A DNA stretch of 64,000 nt from Bacteroidales bacterium (GCA_017451385.1 JAFSPS010000014.1:20288-84287), one strand, 5' to 3'. Positions 20,226 through 31,400 are shown, numbered from the stretch's first letter. Notes: a model not told the origin generated them from the letters alone. Made by a program: numbers and translations.

Positions 20226-21149
20226 TTATTCCTCGATAGATTCGAGGATGTTTAGGTAGTTGTGGTAGCGTTCTTCGTGGATGGTGCCATCGGCTACGGC
20301 TTGCTTGACGGCACAGTCGGGTTCGTGGGTGTGGGTGCAGTTGGCGAAGCGGCAGCCGTGTAGCACGGCACGCATCTCGGGGAAGAAATGCGAGAGCTCG
20401 TCGCGGCCGAAATCTACCATGCCAAACTCTTTGATGCCCGGCGTATCTATCAGATAGGATGTGCCGGTGCCGCCAAGGGGTAAGGGGAATATCTCGGCAA
20501 AAGTCGTGGTGTGTTTTCCTTTCAGACTCCAGTCGCTTATCTCGCCCACCCGCAGATGCAGGTCGGGGCTGATGGCGTTGAGCAGTGCCGACTTGCCTAC
20601 GCCGCTGTGACCGGTGAAGAGTACCGTACCCCCCGCCAAGACATGGCGCAGCTCGTCAATGCCGTAGCCTGTCAGTGCCGACACGGCGGCGACTTCGTAG
20701 CCTGCCGACTGATAGATGGCTGCCACATCATGGTGAATCTGCCACAGCTCGTCGTCGTAGAGGTCGCACTTGTTGAAGAGCACCATGGCAGGGATATGAT
20801 AGGCCTCGGCAGTGACGAGCAGACGGTCGATGAAGCCCGTGCTGGTGCGAGGCAGTCCGAGAGAGGCAACGATGCAGAGCAAGTCGATATTGGCAGCGAT
20901 GACATGGGTCTGCTTGCTGAGCTTGGTGGCCTTACGCACTATGTAGTTGCGACGCTCGCAGACATCGGCAATCACGCCGGTCCCGTCATCCTGAACAGCA
21001 TATTCCACACTGTCGCCCACAGCCACGGGATTGGTCTGCTTGTTGCCACGCAGGCGGTAGTTGCCGCGCAGGCGGCAGTCTGTAACTGTTCCGTCGGCGG
21101 CCATCACTCGATACCAGCTTCCAGTAGTGCGCAATACAAGTCCTTGCAT
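20226..21149 (-). CDS. rsgA: Small ribosomal subunit biogenesis GTPase RsgA
   Basis: A circularly permuted GTPase that helps late maturation of the 30S subunit. The ATG at 21149 (MQGLVLRTTGSWYRV) gives 307 residues, the normal length; an upstream extension is spurious. It shows an N-terminal OB fold, then the permuted order: NKCD near residues 125-128, P-loop GHSGVGKSALLN, DTPG, and the C-terminal zinc site CRFANCTHTHEPDC. It is transcribed divergently from the GH2-like gene at 21217. Confidence 0.96.
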   Translation of the reverse strand: MQGLVLRTTGSWYRVMAADGTVTDCRLRGNYRLRGNKQTNPVAVGDSVEYAVQDDGTGVIADVCERRNYIVRKATKLSKQTHVIAANIDLLCIVASLGLPRTSTGFIDRLLVTAEAYHIPAMVLFNKCDLYDDELWQIHHDVAAIYQSAGYEVAAVSALTGYGIDELRHVLAGGTVLFTGHSGVGKSALLNAISPDLHLRVGEISDWSLKGKHTTTFAEIFPLPLGGTGTSYLIDTPGIKEFGMVDFGRDELSHFFPEMRAVLHGCRFANCTHTHEPDCAVKQAVADGTIHEERYHNYLNILESIEE

Positions 21150-21190
21150 ATTGTTTTGATACGAATATGCAAAAGTACAAAAAAATGTCG

Positions 21191-21198
21191 TACCTTTG
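21191..21198 (+). promoter_or_regulatory. -7 promoter box of the GH2-like gene
   Basis: TACCTTTG lies 19 bases before the ATG at 21217, with no good -33 TTTG at the expected distance. The leader would be about a dozen bases. Confidence 0.5.
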
Positions 21199-21216
21199 CA
21201 ACTCGCTAATACATCC

Positions 21217-22983
21217 ATGAAAAAACTGCATTTTATATCATGCCTTATCATTGTGGCAATCACTGCCATGAGCAGCATTGCCGCACCGCCGCCATACGAA
21301 CGCCCTGATGTCTATCGCATCAACAAAGTAAACCCTCATTCCGCCAACTGTCCCTCGGACAACAGCAGCTACCACATACTACTAAACAGAGGCTGGCGCG
21401 TCTGCCGCTATGCCACCCCAAAACAGGCTATTGCCTTTGCCGAGAGCAGAAGCAGCATGACGAGACTGCGCACCGTGACGCTGCCTGCCACATGGCCCAA
21501 TGACGACAGCATCACGGTGGTATCCACCGAGATAACACTACCCACCGAATGGCGCGGCCGCAACACGAGGATAAAGTTCGGAGCCGCAGGACCCGCCATG
21601 CACCTATATGTCAACGGCAGAATGGCAGGCTATTCCGAGGACAGCTATACTCCTGCTGAATGGGACATCACCAAACTGCTTAACGAGGGGCGCAACAGGC
21701 TGACACTATGCATCTACAGCAAGAGCGATGCCACCGACATAGAGCCACAGGAGACCCCACGAGGCATCACGCGCGACGTGGAGCTCATCTCGCTGCCACC
21801 GCTACATATCATGGACTACAACCTGCATACCTCTATAGACGACAACGGCAACGGCCTGATGGACCTCACCGTGGACCTCTCGGACGAGGTGAGGGGCGGC
21901 CAGCGCATAGAGATAGTGGTCACCGACACCTCGTTGCACACCTCGCATATCTTACTGAAACGGAGCCTACCCCTTGCACAGAAAGACTGGTTTGCCTCGT
22001 TTAGCGAGAAAGACAACACTATAGGTCCCGTGGTAGCATGGTCGGCAGCACATCCGCACCTCTACCAGCTCGACATACGTTTCTACAACGCCTCCGACAA
22101 CATCATCCACAGTGTGAGCACCCCCATAGGATTCTGCCGGCTGAGAGAAGAGAATCAACTGTGGTGCATCAACGGCTGTCCGCTACAGATACGCGGCATA
22201 GCATGGGACGAGCCACTGCCCCGCCCCACTCCCGAGGTCCTACGGGAAACCCTCGACTCCATAAAGCAGTGCGGCTACAACCTCATACGCCTTCAACGGC
22301 CTGCCAGCGAACTCTTCTACACCCTGTGCGACCAGATAGGGCTCATGGTGTGGAACTGCTGTGCCATCGCCACCCGTCAGCACGCCGTCATCGACAACGA
22401 CGAATATGAGGAGGCCATCATATATAGGGCGTTCAACCTGATGAGGCGCGACCGCAGCCATCCCTGCATCATCGCTTGGGGCGTAAACGACGGCATGCCC
22501 ACAGGCTACTGCACCAAGCAAATAGAACGTTTCTTCAGCGGACGCGACGCCATGCGCCCCTTCATCTGTCGCCCAATGGGGGCAAGCAACAACCTCTGTC
22601 TGAAAGAAAAACAGTCCATGGACTATCTCGACATCATAGGACGCAACCCCAACGGACGCAGCTACCTGCTGATAGTTGACGACACGATAGAGGCAACACG
22701 CTACGCCGCCTTATGGGACACCATAGCACGTTACCCCGCCCTGCAAGGCATGGTGTGTGGACACTGGAACAGCCTGACAGAAGCTCAACGCGCGGCACAT
22801 CTTCGCATAGCCCACCGCATAGCTCCTGCCGTCCCCTGCAGCGAACTGCTACCCGCCATAGAAGAACCAGCTACTATCGTAAGAACCGAAGCGACCAAAA
22901 CGGAGGACGATAAGCTCATCATCGACAAACCAAAACACAAAGGATTTTTCGGCTGGCTAAAATCACTGTTTAGGGCAAACTAA
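21217..22983 (+). CDS. Glycoside hydrolase family 2-like secreted protein, catalytic site degenerate
   Basis: 588 residues from the ATG at 21217 with a signal peptide (MKKLHFISCLIIVAITAMSS). The first 190 residues resemble the GH2 sugar-binding jelly roll (WRGRNTRIKFGAAGPAMHLY, YVNGRMAGYSEDSYTPAEWD). An Ig-like middle domain and the start of a TIM barrel follow (QIRGIAWDEPLPRPTPEVLR). In beta-galactosidase-type GH2 enzymes the acid/base is the Glu of an NE pair; here the segment reads IIAWGVNDGMP, with Asp in that place. I see no clear nucleophile motif, and the barrel is short. It probably binds sugar or is inactive, although a changed mechanism is possible. Confidence 0.65.
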   Translation: MKKLHFISCLIIVAITAMSSIAAPPPYERPDVYRINKVNPHSANCPSDNSSYHILLNRGWRVCRYATPKQAIAFAESRSSMTRLRTVTLPATWPNDDSITVVSTEITLPTEWRGRNTRIKFGAAGPAMHLYVNGRMAGYSEDSYTPAEWDITKLLNEGRNRLTLCIYSKSDATDIEPQETPRGITRDVELISLPPLHIMDYNLHTSIDDNGNGLMDLTVDLSDEVRGGQRIEIVVTDTSLHTSHILLKRSLPLAQKDWFASFSEKDNTIGPVVAWSAAHPHLYQLDIRFYNASDNIIHSVSTPIGFCRLREENQLWCINGCPLQIRGIAWDEPLPRPTPEVLRETLDSIKQCGYNLIRLQRPASELFYTLCDQIGLMVWNCCAIATRQHAVIDNDEYEEAIIYRAFNLMRRDRSHPCIIAWGVNDGMPTGYCTKQIERFFSGRDAMRPFICRPMGASNNLCLKEKQSMDYLDIIGRNPNGRSYLLIVDDTIEATRYAALWDTIARYPALQGMVCGHWNSLTEAQRAAHLRIAHRIAPAVPCSELLPAIEEPATIVRTEATKTEDDKLIIDKPKHKGFFGWLKSLFRAN

Positions 22984-23035
22984 GATTTCTCAACCACGAA
23001 GTCTCTTGTTTACTTCTCTCGACTACGAAAGTTTT

Positions 23036-23320
23036 TTTCGACCACGAAATCTACGAACTAAACGAAAGGGATTGCTTATGGCTCTTGACTACGCTTTTTT
23101 TTCGACCACGAAATTTACGAACTGAACGAAAAGAGGATTGCTTTGGCTCTTGACTATGCAATTATCTTTTCGACCACGAAATCTACGAACTAAACGAAAG
23201 GAATTGCTTGTGGCTCTTGACTACGAAATTACTTTGTTTCGAATACGAAGTTTACGAACTGAACGAAAAGAGGATTGCTTTGGCTCTTGACTACGCAATT
23301 ATCTTTTCGACCACGGATGG
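23036..23320. repeat. Four tandem units of an ACGAA-rich repeat
   Basis: Units of 64-69 bases begin near 23037, 23101, 23168 and 23236, with a partial fifth from about 23306. Each carries TTCGACCACGAAATCTACGA, then ACTAAACGAAAGG, ATTGCTT and GGCTCTTGACTACG. Within a unit, ACGAA recurs every 8-9 bases. Alternate units agree best (1 with 3, 2 with 4), suggesting duplication of a pair. The stretch is gene-free, lies between two convergent genes, and is related to 18033-18165. Confidence 0.85.
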
Positions 23321-23412
23321 AGCTAACGGGAGGTCTCTCTCTCGGATATAGGAATTGTAAAACATATAGTTACATTTGAAACATGGATAGTCTGATGAGC
23401 GAAAGGCTATGA

Positions 23413-26400
23413 CTAACGCAGCAACGTCACCATGCCGCGCTGGGTGTGGAAGAGGTCGGAAGAGGTGGCGACACGATAGCGAATGATATAGGCGTAGGAA
23501 CCCTGAGGACAGGCCGAGCCGCGATATGTGCCGTCCCACGAGATGTTGACATCATCTGAATGGAACACCAGCAAGCCCTGTCGATTGTAGATGCTAATCT
23601 CATAGTCCGCCACCTGATGACCTTGCACGCGCAACACGTTGTTGCTCGCCTCTCCCGGTGTGAAAAGCGACGGCACAAATAGCGTTGGATGCACCACAGG
23701 GAGAGTCACCGTGGCGGTATCATTACAGTAGAGCGAAGTAACAACCAGCGACACCTTCACGCTGTCGTCCTCACTGTCAACGGTTGCCGTGAGTTGCCGC
23801 TGGTCGGCAGACCACAACTGGTCGTTGATATACCATTCGGTGGACAATCCGATGTCGCCTAATGCAGTAGCTGAAATCGTGTTATTCTCTAACGAGATGA
23901 AATCCGGCACCAGACGCATAGCAGCATGCGGATGCCAGATGGTATCGACCGCCACGCTACCACTGACGGGACATAGGCCTTCGCTGTTGTAGGATGCCGT
24001 GACGTCTATAAAGGTCTCCCGCTCAGGAGAGAGGGTTATCGTAGGCAGATGGCTGTCGAAAGTCCACAAGCTGTCACCCATGCGAGCCTGCCAGACGCAG
24101 TAGGAGGCATCGCTCACTGCTGTGATGCTGTGAGCGAGGTTACCACAGTCCGTATTGACCACCAATTCGAGCGACGGCAGGGCGACAAAGGAGAGCGTCA
24201 GCATGGTGAGGCTATCGCACCCTACACTGTTGACCGTATGTACCGAATAAGTGCCATCCACATAAAACGTATCGCCATCAAAGTAATACGCCATACCGCT
24301 ACACTGCGAATCGGCAATAGCGCACTGCGAGCTATACGCCACCGTGAGGTCGAGGGTTACGAGGCTGTCGCACCCCACTCTGTTGTGCAGCAGCTGACGG
24401 GCGTCGGAAGTGGAAGAACGATAGACGATGCCATCGTCCCAGAGAAGGCTATCGCATACAAAAAGAGTGTCGTTCACCTCGTTGGAATAGTTGACCACCA
24501 GCGATAGGTGCACCACGCTGTCGCAGCCCACACTATTGGGCAGCCTATAGGTGATTGTATCGCACGAAGCATTGAATATACGTCCATCGGGAACGAGAAA
24601 CCTATCGCACGCCTGCTGTCGCTCGTACGACGCCGTAGTGTCTGCCGTGCGAAGCACCATATAGACTATGCTGTCAAGGCCATCCGAGGCAGGCAGATGC
24701 AACACATACTGCGATGGCCGCTGGAAGAGGATGCCGTTCCACATCATTGGCAGCTTATTGTTACAGACAAGGCTGTCGATGGGCGTATAGTGGTTGACAA
24801 CCAGATGAAGCGTTACGAGGCTGTCACAGCCATGACGGCTGACAGTATCGCTCACGCACACATGACGACCTACACCACCAATCAGCTGCCCGCCAAAAGC
24901 ATAGGTAATATTCTCATAGATAGTATCATAAACAAGGGTATCGTAGGTGGGATGCACCACTAGATGAAAAGACCTGAGGCTGTCGCACCCGCTGACAGTG
25001 GTGGCGAGGAGGGTGTCGTGCACGGCATAGCGATAGACGTTGTCAAAATGGTAGGCCACAGTGTCGTCGCATATTGTGTCGTAGTCGGCAATAGAATAGA
25101 CCGGATGCACGACGAGGGTCATCACCACCATACTATCGGCTCCCGAGGAGCGCAACAACAAGGCCGTATCGCACAGACTGCCGTAGGCACTGCGCTCGCG
25201 TGTGGCACGCTGCGGCAGGTGGCTCAGGGAGAAGGTGATGCCGTTCCACCGCACGAGACTGTCGGCATAACACATCGTCATACTGTCTGCAACGACAATG
25301 TTGCGATGCACATAGAGGTTATAATGTATGCTGCTGTCGCACTGCGCCATATTGATGAGCGATACGAGCGTGTCGGTGATGGTTGTAGTGTCAGCAAAAC
25401 GCAGACCATTGAAGCGGTAGCCACCAGCGACGAGGGTCTGGTTTTCCACTATGGTGTCATAGATTGTGGTGTCATTATCACGATGTACCGTCAGCTGAAG
25501 CGAGACAATGCTGTCGCATCCCAGCAGAGTGCGGCGTGGCAGATAGTAGCTTCCGGAGGGCGAGCCGTAGAGCAACACCGTGTCATGCCATTGGAGGTCG
25601 GCACGTGTGTCGTTCTCACATTTAAGCTGGTGCTCATCAATATGCCATGAGGGATTGACGGTGAGCCTATAGTTTATCACGCTGTCGGCGCCATGAATAT
25701 TATAGAGTTTGTGCTGACGCGTGAAAGTGCCACGTGGCGGGTTGCCCTCGAAGTCGGCAGCCGCAAAGGTAACGCTGTCTATGGTCAGCGGCAATGCGTC
25801 GGAACAGATGGTGATAGACGAAGTGCTGTCGTAGTTGCGATAGACAAACAGGTTGTAGTCTATAATGCTGTCGCAACCTGCGCTGTTGGCAATCACCACC
25901 GTGTCGTGGCTCACGCTGTCGGTATAGGCACGCACATGGTAGAGCCAGCATCGTTCGCGCGTGCCCCACGGCGTATCATGCACGTCGTAGAGACGATTCT
26001 CGACGATGGTGTCATACTGCTCACCGTAGGAGATACTATTCACCGTCAGCTCCACGGTCGATGTGCTGTCGCAGCCGTAGCGCGAGAAGCCGTTGTAGGT
26101 GTAGGTCCCATCGGTATCGAGAATGGTGTCGTCAAACAGTAGTGGCACATTATTGCAGATTACGCGCACTATGGTATCGTCATAGCGTGGATGCGAGCGC
26201 ACCAGATAGAAAACCACGCTGTCGGTACCGTAAGGGCCTACAAGCGTGTCGCCGTACATACCCTGCCGCTCATAGCCGTAGCCATGCCACACGATGGGGA
26301 AGGCATCCTCGCAGATGCCTGTATCTATAACCGTGCGACTATTGCGATGAACATGAAGATTGTAGTATATAAGGCTGTCGCAACCCATAGCATTGTGCAA

Positions 26401-28365
26401 CGTGATGAGATAGTTGCTCACCGTGTCGGCAAAAGCAATGCCATAGCGCACCACAGGCAAATCGTTCTCAATGACGGTTTCACGAATAGTGCGTGTGGGA
26501 CAAGGCCGCATCCGCATGGTAAGCGTCAGAACGCTGTCGGCACCATGATAGTTGGGCACCGATGCCGTACCAATGCCCGCACTGTCGAAGCGCTGCCCAT
26601 GCCACACCACAGGATAGTCGTTCTCGCACACCGTGGTATCATCTGTCCCCTGCACATTGCGCCACACATGAAGATGATAGGTCACCACGCTGTCGCAGCC
26701 TTCGGCATTGCCGCCCACACTGCGTGCCTTGACGCCACGCCCCGCGGTGCCATAGATGGCTGCAGCATCAAAATGTTGGTCCATATAGGTGTAGGGCAGC
26801 TGGTTCTGCACGATAGTGTCGTAGAGCATTGCCACAGAGGTGTCGCGGATGTTGAGGTGCAGCACCTCAATGCTGTCGCAGCCGGCACGCGTGAGCATCT
26901 GGCAACGATAAGTGCCAGAAGTGTCGCACACCGAGCGGCAAAATAGGCGCAAATGATTATTGCATATTGTCTCACTCTCCTCTTTGTGGTACACGGGATT
27001 GACGGTGAGATGCAGCACCTCCACGCTGTCACATCCATCTATGGAGGTCATCCGATGTGTAAGAGTAGTAGAAATAGATGAAGAACGGTCATAAAAATTG
27101 ACGATAGCACCCTCACACACCACACTGTCTATCACTGTCTTATAGGTAGGCAAAGCCACTACATTCATCGTGATGAGCGAATCGGACCCCGTAGCGCTCA
27201 TCAAACGTCCAATGCGCGTAGCTGAGGAATAGAACGTTACCCCGTTCCAACGAAAGCCGTTGCGCAACACGTTGTCACACAATGAGGTGTCGGCGACAGT
27301 AGATATATTCTCATATACCGTCAATGCGACATGTATATTACTGTCGCAGCCAGCATTGTTGACTATCGTCACCACGGTGTCGGCATGACGTGTGTCGGCA
27401 TCAAAGACAGCACCATTGAATGTGTACGGCAGCTCATTCTGCACAAGAAAGATAGATGTATCTGAGGCCGACGAGCGTGCCACAACGACACGAAGGTCTA
27501 TCACACTGTCGCAGCCGGCAGCATTGCCACCCTCAACAACGATGTGCTGCGAGGCTGAGTTACGGAACACGGTGCCATCGTAGCTCCACAGGAGCGAGTC
27601 GCACCCAAACTGATGGTCCACAACCCTTGACGACCGTAGGACGGTGAGCCGTAGTGTGGTGGCAGAGTCACAACGGGTGGCATTAAGGTCATGCCCCACG
27701 ATGGTCTGCGAAGAACGATAGACCGTATTATGCCAGACGAGGCTGTCGCACACGCTGCTGTCGGCAGTAGCGGCATTGCTATGCCCCAGCGTCAGCTGCA
27801 AGACAACCACCGAATCGCACCCATCGTCCTTACGCATCCACACGGTGTCTGTGCCACTCTGCGTAAATACCGCAGCGTTGCGCCACCATTGGTATTGGTC
27901 ACAATGGTGGATATGCTCCGTTAGGCTGTCGGTGTAGGCAAGGGTAAGCCGCAGCCGCTTGATGCTGTCGCAACCACATACGGGTGTTCCTGATGTGGCA
28001 CCATAAAGCGGCATACACACCACCCGCGGGACACGTCGCGACACACTGCGACTGGCAGTAAACGTCTCGCTGAGACCACTACCATAATGCCACGTATAAC
28101 TGTCGCAGCCACTCACCTCCTCCATCGACGAGCGTGTAGGCATAACAGTGATATAGTAGGTCTTAGTGACCTGCCTACCACCTATAGCAACAGCTGGAGC
28201 CACATACTCCGTAGAGCGCGTGAACAGGCGGTCGCCAATGCGAACAGTGTCGCATCCATAGACATATAGCGACACCAACGCCTGCGTGTCATCAGCATAC
28301 ACCTCTACCGAGTCGGCAACAAAATACTGCGCCGACGTATGCTGTGGCATAACACTTACGACCAT
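23413..28365 (-). CDS. Giant repeat adhesin 2, T9SS type B (gliding-associated) C-terminus
   Basis: 1650 residues from the first in-frame ATG at 28365; the true N-terminus probably lies upstream (see 28366-28416). Nearly the whole chain is CDS repeats of about 50 residues or more, with the pattern CDSYxW...GCDSxxxLxLT, interspersed with longer variants (DTIVENQLPY, ENDYPVVWHG). An Ig-like region follows (ASYCVWQARMGDSLW...), then a type B sorting domain: PTLFVPSLFTPGEASNN, YNRQGLLVF, WDGTYRGSACPQGSYAYIIRY. Type B domains are cleaved or retained by T9SS and occur on gliding adhesins. It follows adhesin 3 closely on the same strand and may be co-transcribed with it. Confidence 0.88.
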   Translation of the reverse strand: MVVSVMPQHTSAQYFVADSVEVYADDTQALVSLYVYGCDTVRIGDRLFTRSTEYVAPAVAIGGRQVTKTYYITVMPTRSSMEEVSGCDSYTWHYGSGLSETFTASRSVSRRVPRVVCMPLYGATSGTPVCGCDSIKRLRLTLAYTDSLTEHIHHCDQYQWWRNAAVFTQSGTDTVWMRKDDGCDSVVVLQLTLGHSNAATADSSVCDSLVWHNTVYRSSQTIVGHDLNATRCDSATTLRLTVLRSSRVVDHQFGCDSLLWSYDGTVFRNSASQHIVVEGGNAAGCDSVIDLRVVVARSSASDTSIFLVQNELPYTFNGAVFDADTRHADTVVTIVNNAGCDSNIHVALTVYENISTVADTSLCDNVLRNGFRWNGVTFYSSATRIGRLMSATGSDSLITMNVVALPTYKTVIDSVVCEGAIVNFYDRSSSISTTLTHRMTSIDGCDSVEVLHLTVNPVYHKEESETICNNHLRLFCRSVCDTSGTYRCQMLTRAGCDSIEVLHLNIRDTSVAMLYDTIVQNQLPYTYMDQHFDAAAIYGTAGRGVKARSVGGNAEGCDSVVTYHLHVWRNVQGTDDTTVCENDYPVVWHGQRFDSAGIGTASVPNYHGADSVLTLTMRMRPCPTRTIRETVIENDLPVVRYGIAFADTVSNYLITLHNAMGCDSLIYYNLHVHRNSRTVIDTGICEDAFPIVWHGYGYERQGMYGDTLVGPYGTDSVVFYLVRSHPRYDDTIVRVICNNVPLLFDDTILDTDGTYTYNGFSRYGCDSTSTVELTVNSISYGEQYDTIVENRLYDVHDTPWGTRERCWLYHVRAYTDSVSHDTVVIANSAGCDSIIDYNLFVYRNYDSTSSITICSDALPLTIDSVTFAAADFEGNPPRGTFTRQHKLYNIHGADSVINYRLTVNPSWHIDEHQLKCENDTRADLQWHDTVLLYGSPSGSYYLPRRTLLGCDSIVSLQLTVHRDNDTTIYDTIVENQTLVAGGYRFNGLRFADTTTITDTLVSLINMAQCDSSIHYNLYVHRNIVVADSMTMCYADSLVRWNGITFSLSHLPQRATRERSAYGSLCDTALLLRSSGADSMVVMTLVVHPVYSIADYDTICDDTVAYHFDNVYRYAVHDTLLATTVSGCDSLRSFHLVVHPTYDTLVYDTIYENITYAFGGQLIGGVGRHVCVSDTVSRHGCDSLVTLHLVVNHYTPIDSLVCNNKLPMMWNGILFQRPSQYVLHLPASDGLDSIVYMVLRTADTTASYERQQACDRFLVPDGRIFNASCDTITYRLPNSVGCDSVVHLSLVVNYSNEVNDTLFVCDSLLWDDGIVYRSSTSDARQLLHNRVGCDSLVTLDLTVAYSSQCAIADSQCSGMAYYFDGDTFYVDGTYSVHTVNSVGCDSLTMLTLSFVALPSLELVVNTDCGNLAHSITAVSDASYCVWQARMGDSLWTFDSHLPTITLSPERETFIDVTASYNSEGLCPVSGSVAVDTIWHPHAAMRLVPDFISLENNTISATALGDIGLSTEWYINDQLWSADQRQLTATVDSEDDSVKVSLVVTSLYCNDTATVTLPVVHPTLFVPSLFTPGEASNNVLRVQGHQVADYEISIYNRQGLLVFHSDDVNISWDGTYRGSACPQGSYAYIIRYRVATSSDLFHTQRGMVTLLR

Positions 28366-28416
28366 CGCCAGAAAGAGACCTAATATATGCAGTAAGCGGC
28401 TGATAGGCTGTTACAT
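28366..28416 (-). other. Interrupted signal-peptide start of adhesin 2 (ATG directly followed by TAA)
   Basis: On the minus strand ATG (28416-28414) is followed at once by TAA (28413-28411). The same frame then reads QPISRLLHILGLFLAM into the annotated start at 28365 and continues VVSVMPQHTSAQ. Together they make a complete signal peptide with charged, hydrophobic and cleavage regions, which the ATG at 28365 alone does not. Either the second codon mutated to stop (AAA to TAA is one change), the read has an error, or translation starts at a non-ATG codon. Confidence 0.6.
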
Positions 28417-28476
28417 TTATTTACTTATGAATGTTTCTCGGCGAAAGGTTGCTGCCACTCATGGCTACACCATCGC

Positions 28477-31400
28477 CTACCGCACCAGCAACACCGACCC
28501 CGTCATCTCCTGATATGAGTTTGGCTTGGCGGTATCGCGATAGCGGATAAGATAGACATAGCTGCCCTGCTGGCACACCGTTCCGTCGTGCTTGCCGTCC
28601 CATCCCTCTTCGATGTCATTAGAAGAGAACACCAAGAGTCCATGACGGTCGTAGATAAACATGTGGAACTCTAAGATGCCATTGCCTTCTGCTTTGAATA
28701 TCTTGTTGTAACTCAAGAAAGGCGTGAACATGTTAGGCACGAAGAGCGTAGGCGTATGCACATAGATGACCTGCTTGACGCTATCCTTGCAGAAGCCCTC
28801 AGTGACCTCCAGCATCACCACCGCCGAGTCGTTGTCCAGGCTAATAGGTTGGCTGATGGTGTTCGATGTGGTCTCCTGCATGAAGCCATTGATATACCAG
28901 TGACGTGAATCGTAAACATACCCAACATCGGTGGCAACAATCATGTTATTGTCATACGAGAGATAGTCGGGAGTGACGTGCATACGCGCCACTGGGCGCT
29001 TCAGCGGCGCGAGCGACAGCACCGCAGTGGCAGGACAGGTGGGCACACTGTCGTAGTCGGCATATATGGTGTATGTCGTCTCGCTCTTTGGACTGAGGCT
29101 GACGCTGCGCATGGTGTCGTGACCGTCAAGACGGCTATCGTAGGGGAACGCCGTCCAATGCACGTAGTTCACATCCGTTGTCAGGGTTATGTGATAGATA
29201 TTGCTGTCGCAGTCCTCGCTCTGCGCCACCTCGAGCAGCGGCGTAGGCAAGGCGGCGAGGTGCAGCACCGTCACGCTGTCGCACCCATCAACGGTGCGCA
29301 GGGTGTCGAAATAGGTACCCGACCCATAGAGGGTGCGATTGCGGAACCGATAGCTGCTGCCGAGACACATAGAGTCCATCTGCTCGTCATACGATGAATG
29401 TCCGATATGCAACGCAAGGGTGACGAGGCTGTCGCAATCATAGGCTGAACGCAGCATGTACTGCTCGCCTGCTGTTGATTCATTATACGTTATTCCATCA
29501 ACCCATGTGTAGGTGTTGCATGCCGTGATGCTGTCCTCGGTGCTATACGACGGATGGATGGCAAGGCTCAGATGCACCACGCTATCGCAACCGTTTGCGG
29601 CACGGCGCACCACGAACGGCTCGTCAGTATCATTGCTATAGACTATTCCGTTTATCCAGCGCAGGGTGTCGCAGGCTTCACGACGGTCGGTCGTGGCAGC
29701 GGTGTCAAGTACTCTGAGGTTTAAGAGCAGAAGGCTGTCCACACCGCTCTCCGTGGCGAGGAAGGCCGTATCGGTGCGTGCGACGTCGAAATCTATGCCA
29801 TGCCACGTCACAGGCATACGATTGGAGCAGACGGCAGTATCAAGAAATGTCACCGGACTGATGGCAAGGTGGAGGTAGAACATGCTGTCGCAGCCACTGA
29901 CTGTTGCCTCGCGATGTTGATAGGTATTAGCCGACTCACACGCGAGGTTGAACCATCTGTAGGGCAACAGATTGCTGTAGGCAGTGTCGTAGCTCGTAGT
30001 GCTATATGTCGGGCGCACCGTGAGCAACATATCCACCACGCTGTCACAGAGGTTGACAGTGGCGAGTGTGTCGCTATAGCGCACAGTGCGGTCGGTGCCT
30101 TGCGTATAGGTGTAGGTGCTGTCGCCAAACGTAAAGGGCATATTGTCGCACACAGTGTCATAGAATGTCAGCCCATAGATGGGATTGACATGCAGGTGCA
30201 TAGTCCGAAGGCTGTCGGCACCATGAGTAGTAAGCAGCGTGGTCTGCTGCATGATGTCGCCGCTGGGTTCGCCACCAAGCGAAGTGGCATAGAAGGTTAC
30301 GCCATTCCACGTGTAGGGCAGCTGGCTGTAGCACACCGTAGCATAGGCATCGGCCTCCACATTGGGATAGACCATCAAGGTGAATGCCACCAGGCTGTCG
30401 CAACCATAGATATCAGTAAGTTGGAATACGCTGTCGGTCACTGCATTGTAGAACGTCCAAGCGTCATAGGCATACGGCAAATCGTTCTCCACGATGGTGT
30501 CGCCCAGCTCTACATACGTGCTGCCGCGCAGCGTGAGGTCGAGCGTGAACGTGCTGTCACATCCGTAACGGCTCACTGTGTCAAGATAATACACGCCAGA
30601 GGTCGTCCCTGAAGGCAGTATTGTATGCCGCCATGGGATGGTCATGCCTTCCTCATAGCAAGCATCCATAGTATCATTGACATGATAGGACGGCATGATA
30701 TGCAAGGAGTAGGTAACGAGGCTGTCGCAGGCTCCTACCACCGTCTGCAACATCACCGGCGCCTCAGCATCAACCACATAAGCCACACCATTGAACAACA
30801 AAGTGTCGCAGCCAATGCTATCAACTCGTATGTCTGTATATACGGGGAGAATGGTAAGCACCAGCACCGTGGTACTGTCGCCGCCGTAGATGTTGCATGC
30901 CGTGCACTGCACACTGTCCATGCCACTCTCGGTATAGGTGGCACCCGTCTCGCTCCACTGATAGCTGCCACACGCCGTTACCGGCACTTCTACACGGCGG
31001 TCATGCGAGATAGTGAGGTTGAGATAGGCAGTGCTGTCGCACCCCTCGGCGTTCAACCCTGCAGACTTGCTATAGATGCCACTTTCTGTATAAGTCTGAC
31101 CGTTGCCCTCAGGCAAAGCCCATGTATAGGAATCAGGAATAGTGAGCGTAGTTGTAGAACTGCTGGTATGCTTGATGTGGACGGTATAGGTCACCACGCT
31201 GTCGCAGCTGCGCACCGTGGTGAGCGTACGCGAGAAGACGGTGTCGCTGGTGAATGTGAAACCATCAAAAGCCAGATGCTCGCAGTCCTCCATGTAGTCG
31301 CTTATGTCAGTATAGGAGGGATAGCGCGTATAGTCAAGCACCGTGGTGCTGTCGCCCCCATAGATATTGCACGCCGTACACTGCACGCTGTCTCTACCAC

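Noticed and set aside
23036-23320. CRISPR array of four units
   Set aside because: The whole 64-69 base unit is conserved, with no unique spacers, and related diverged copies lie elsewhere.
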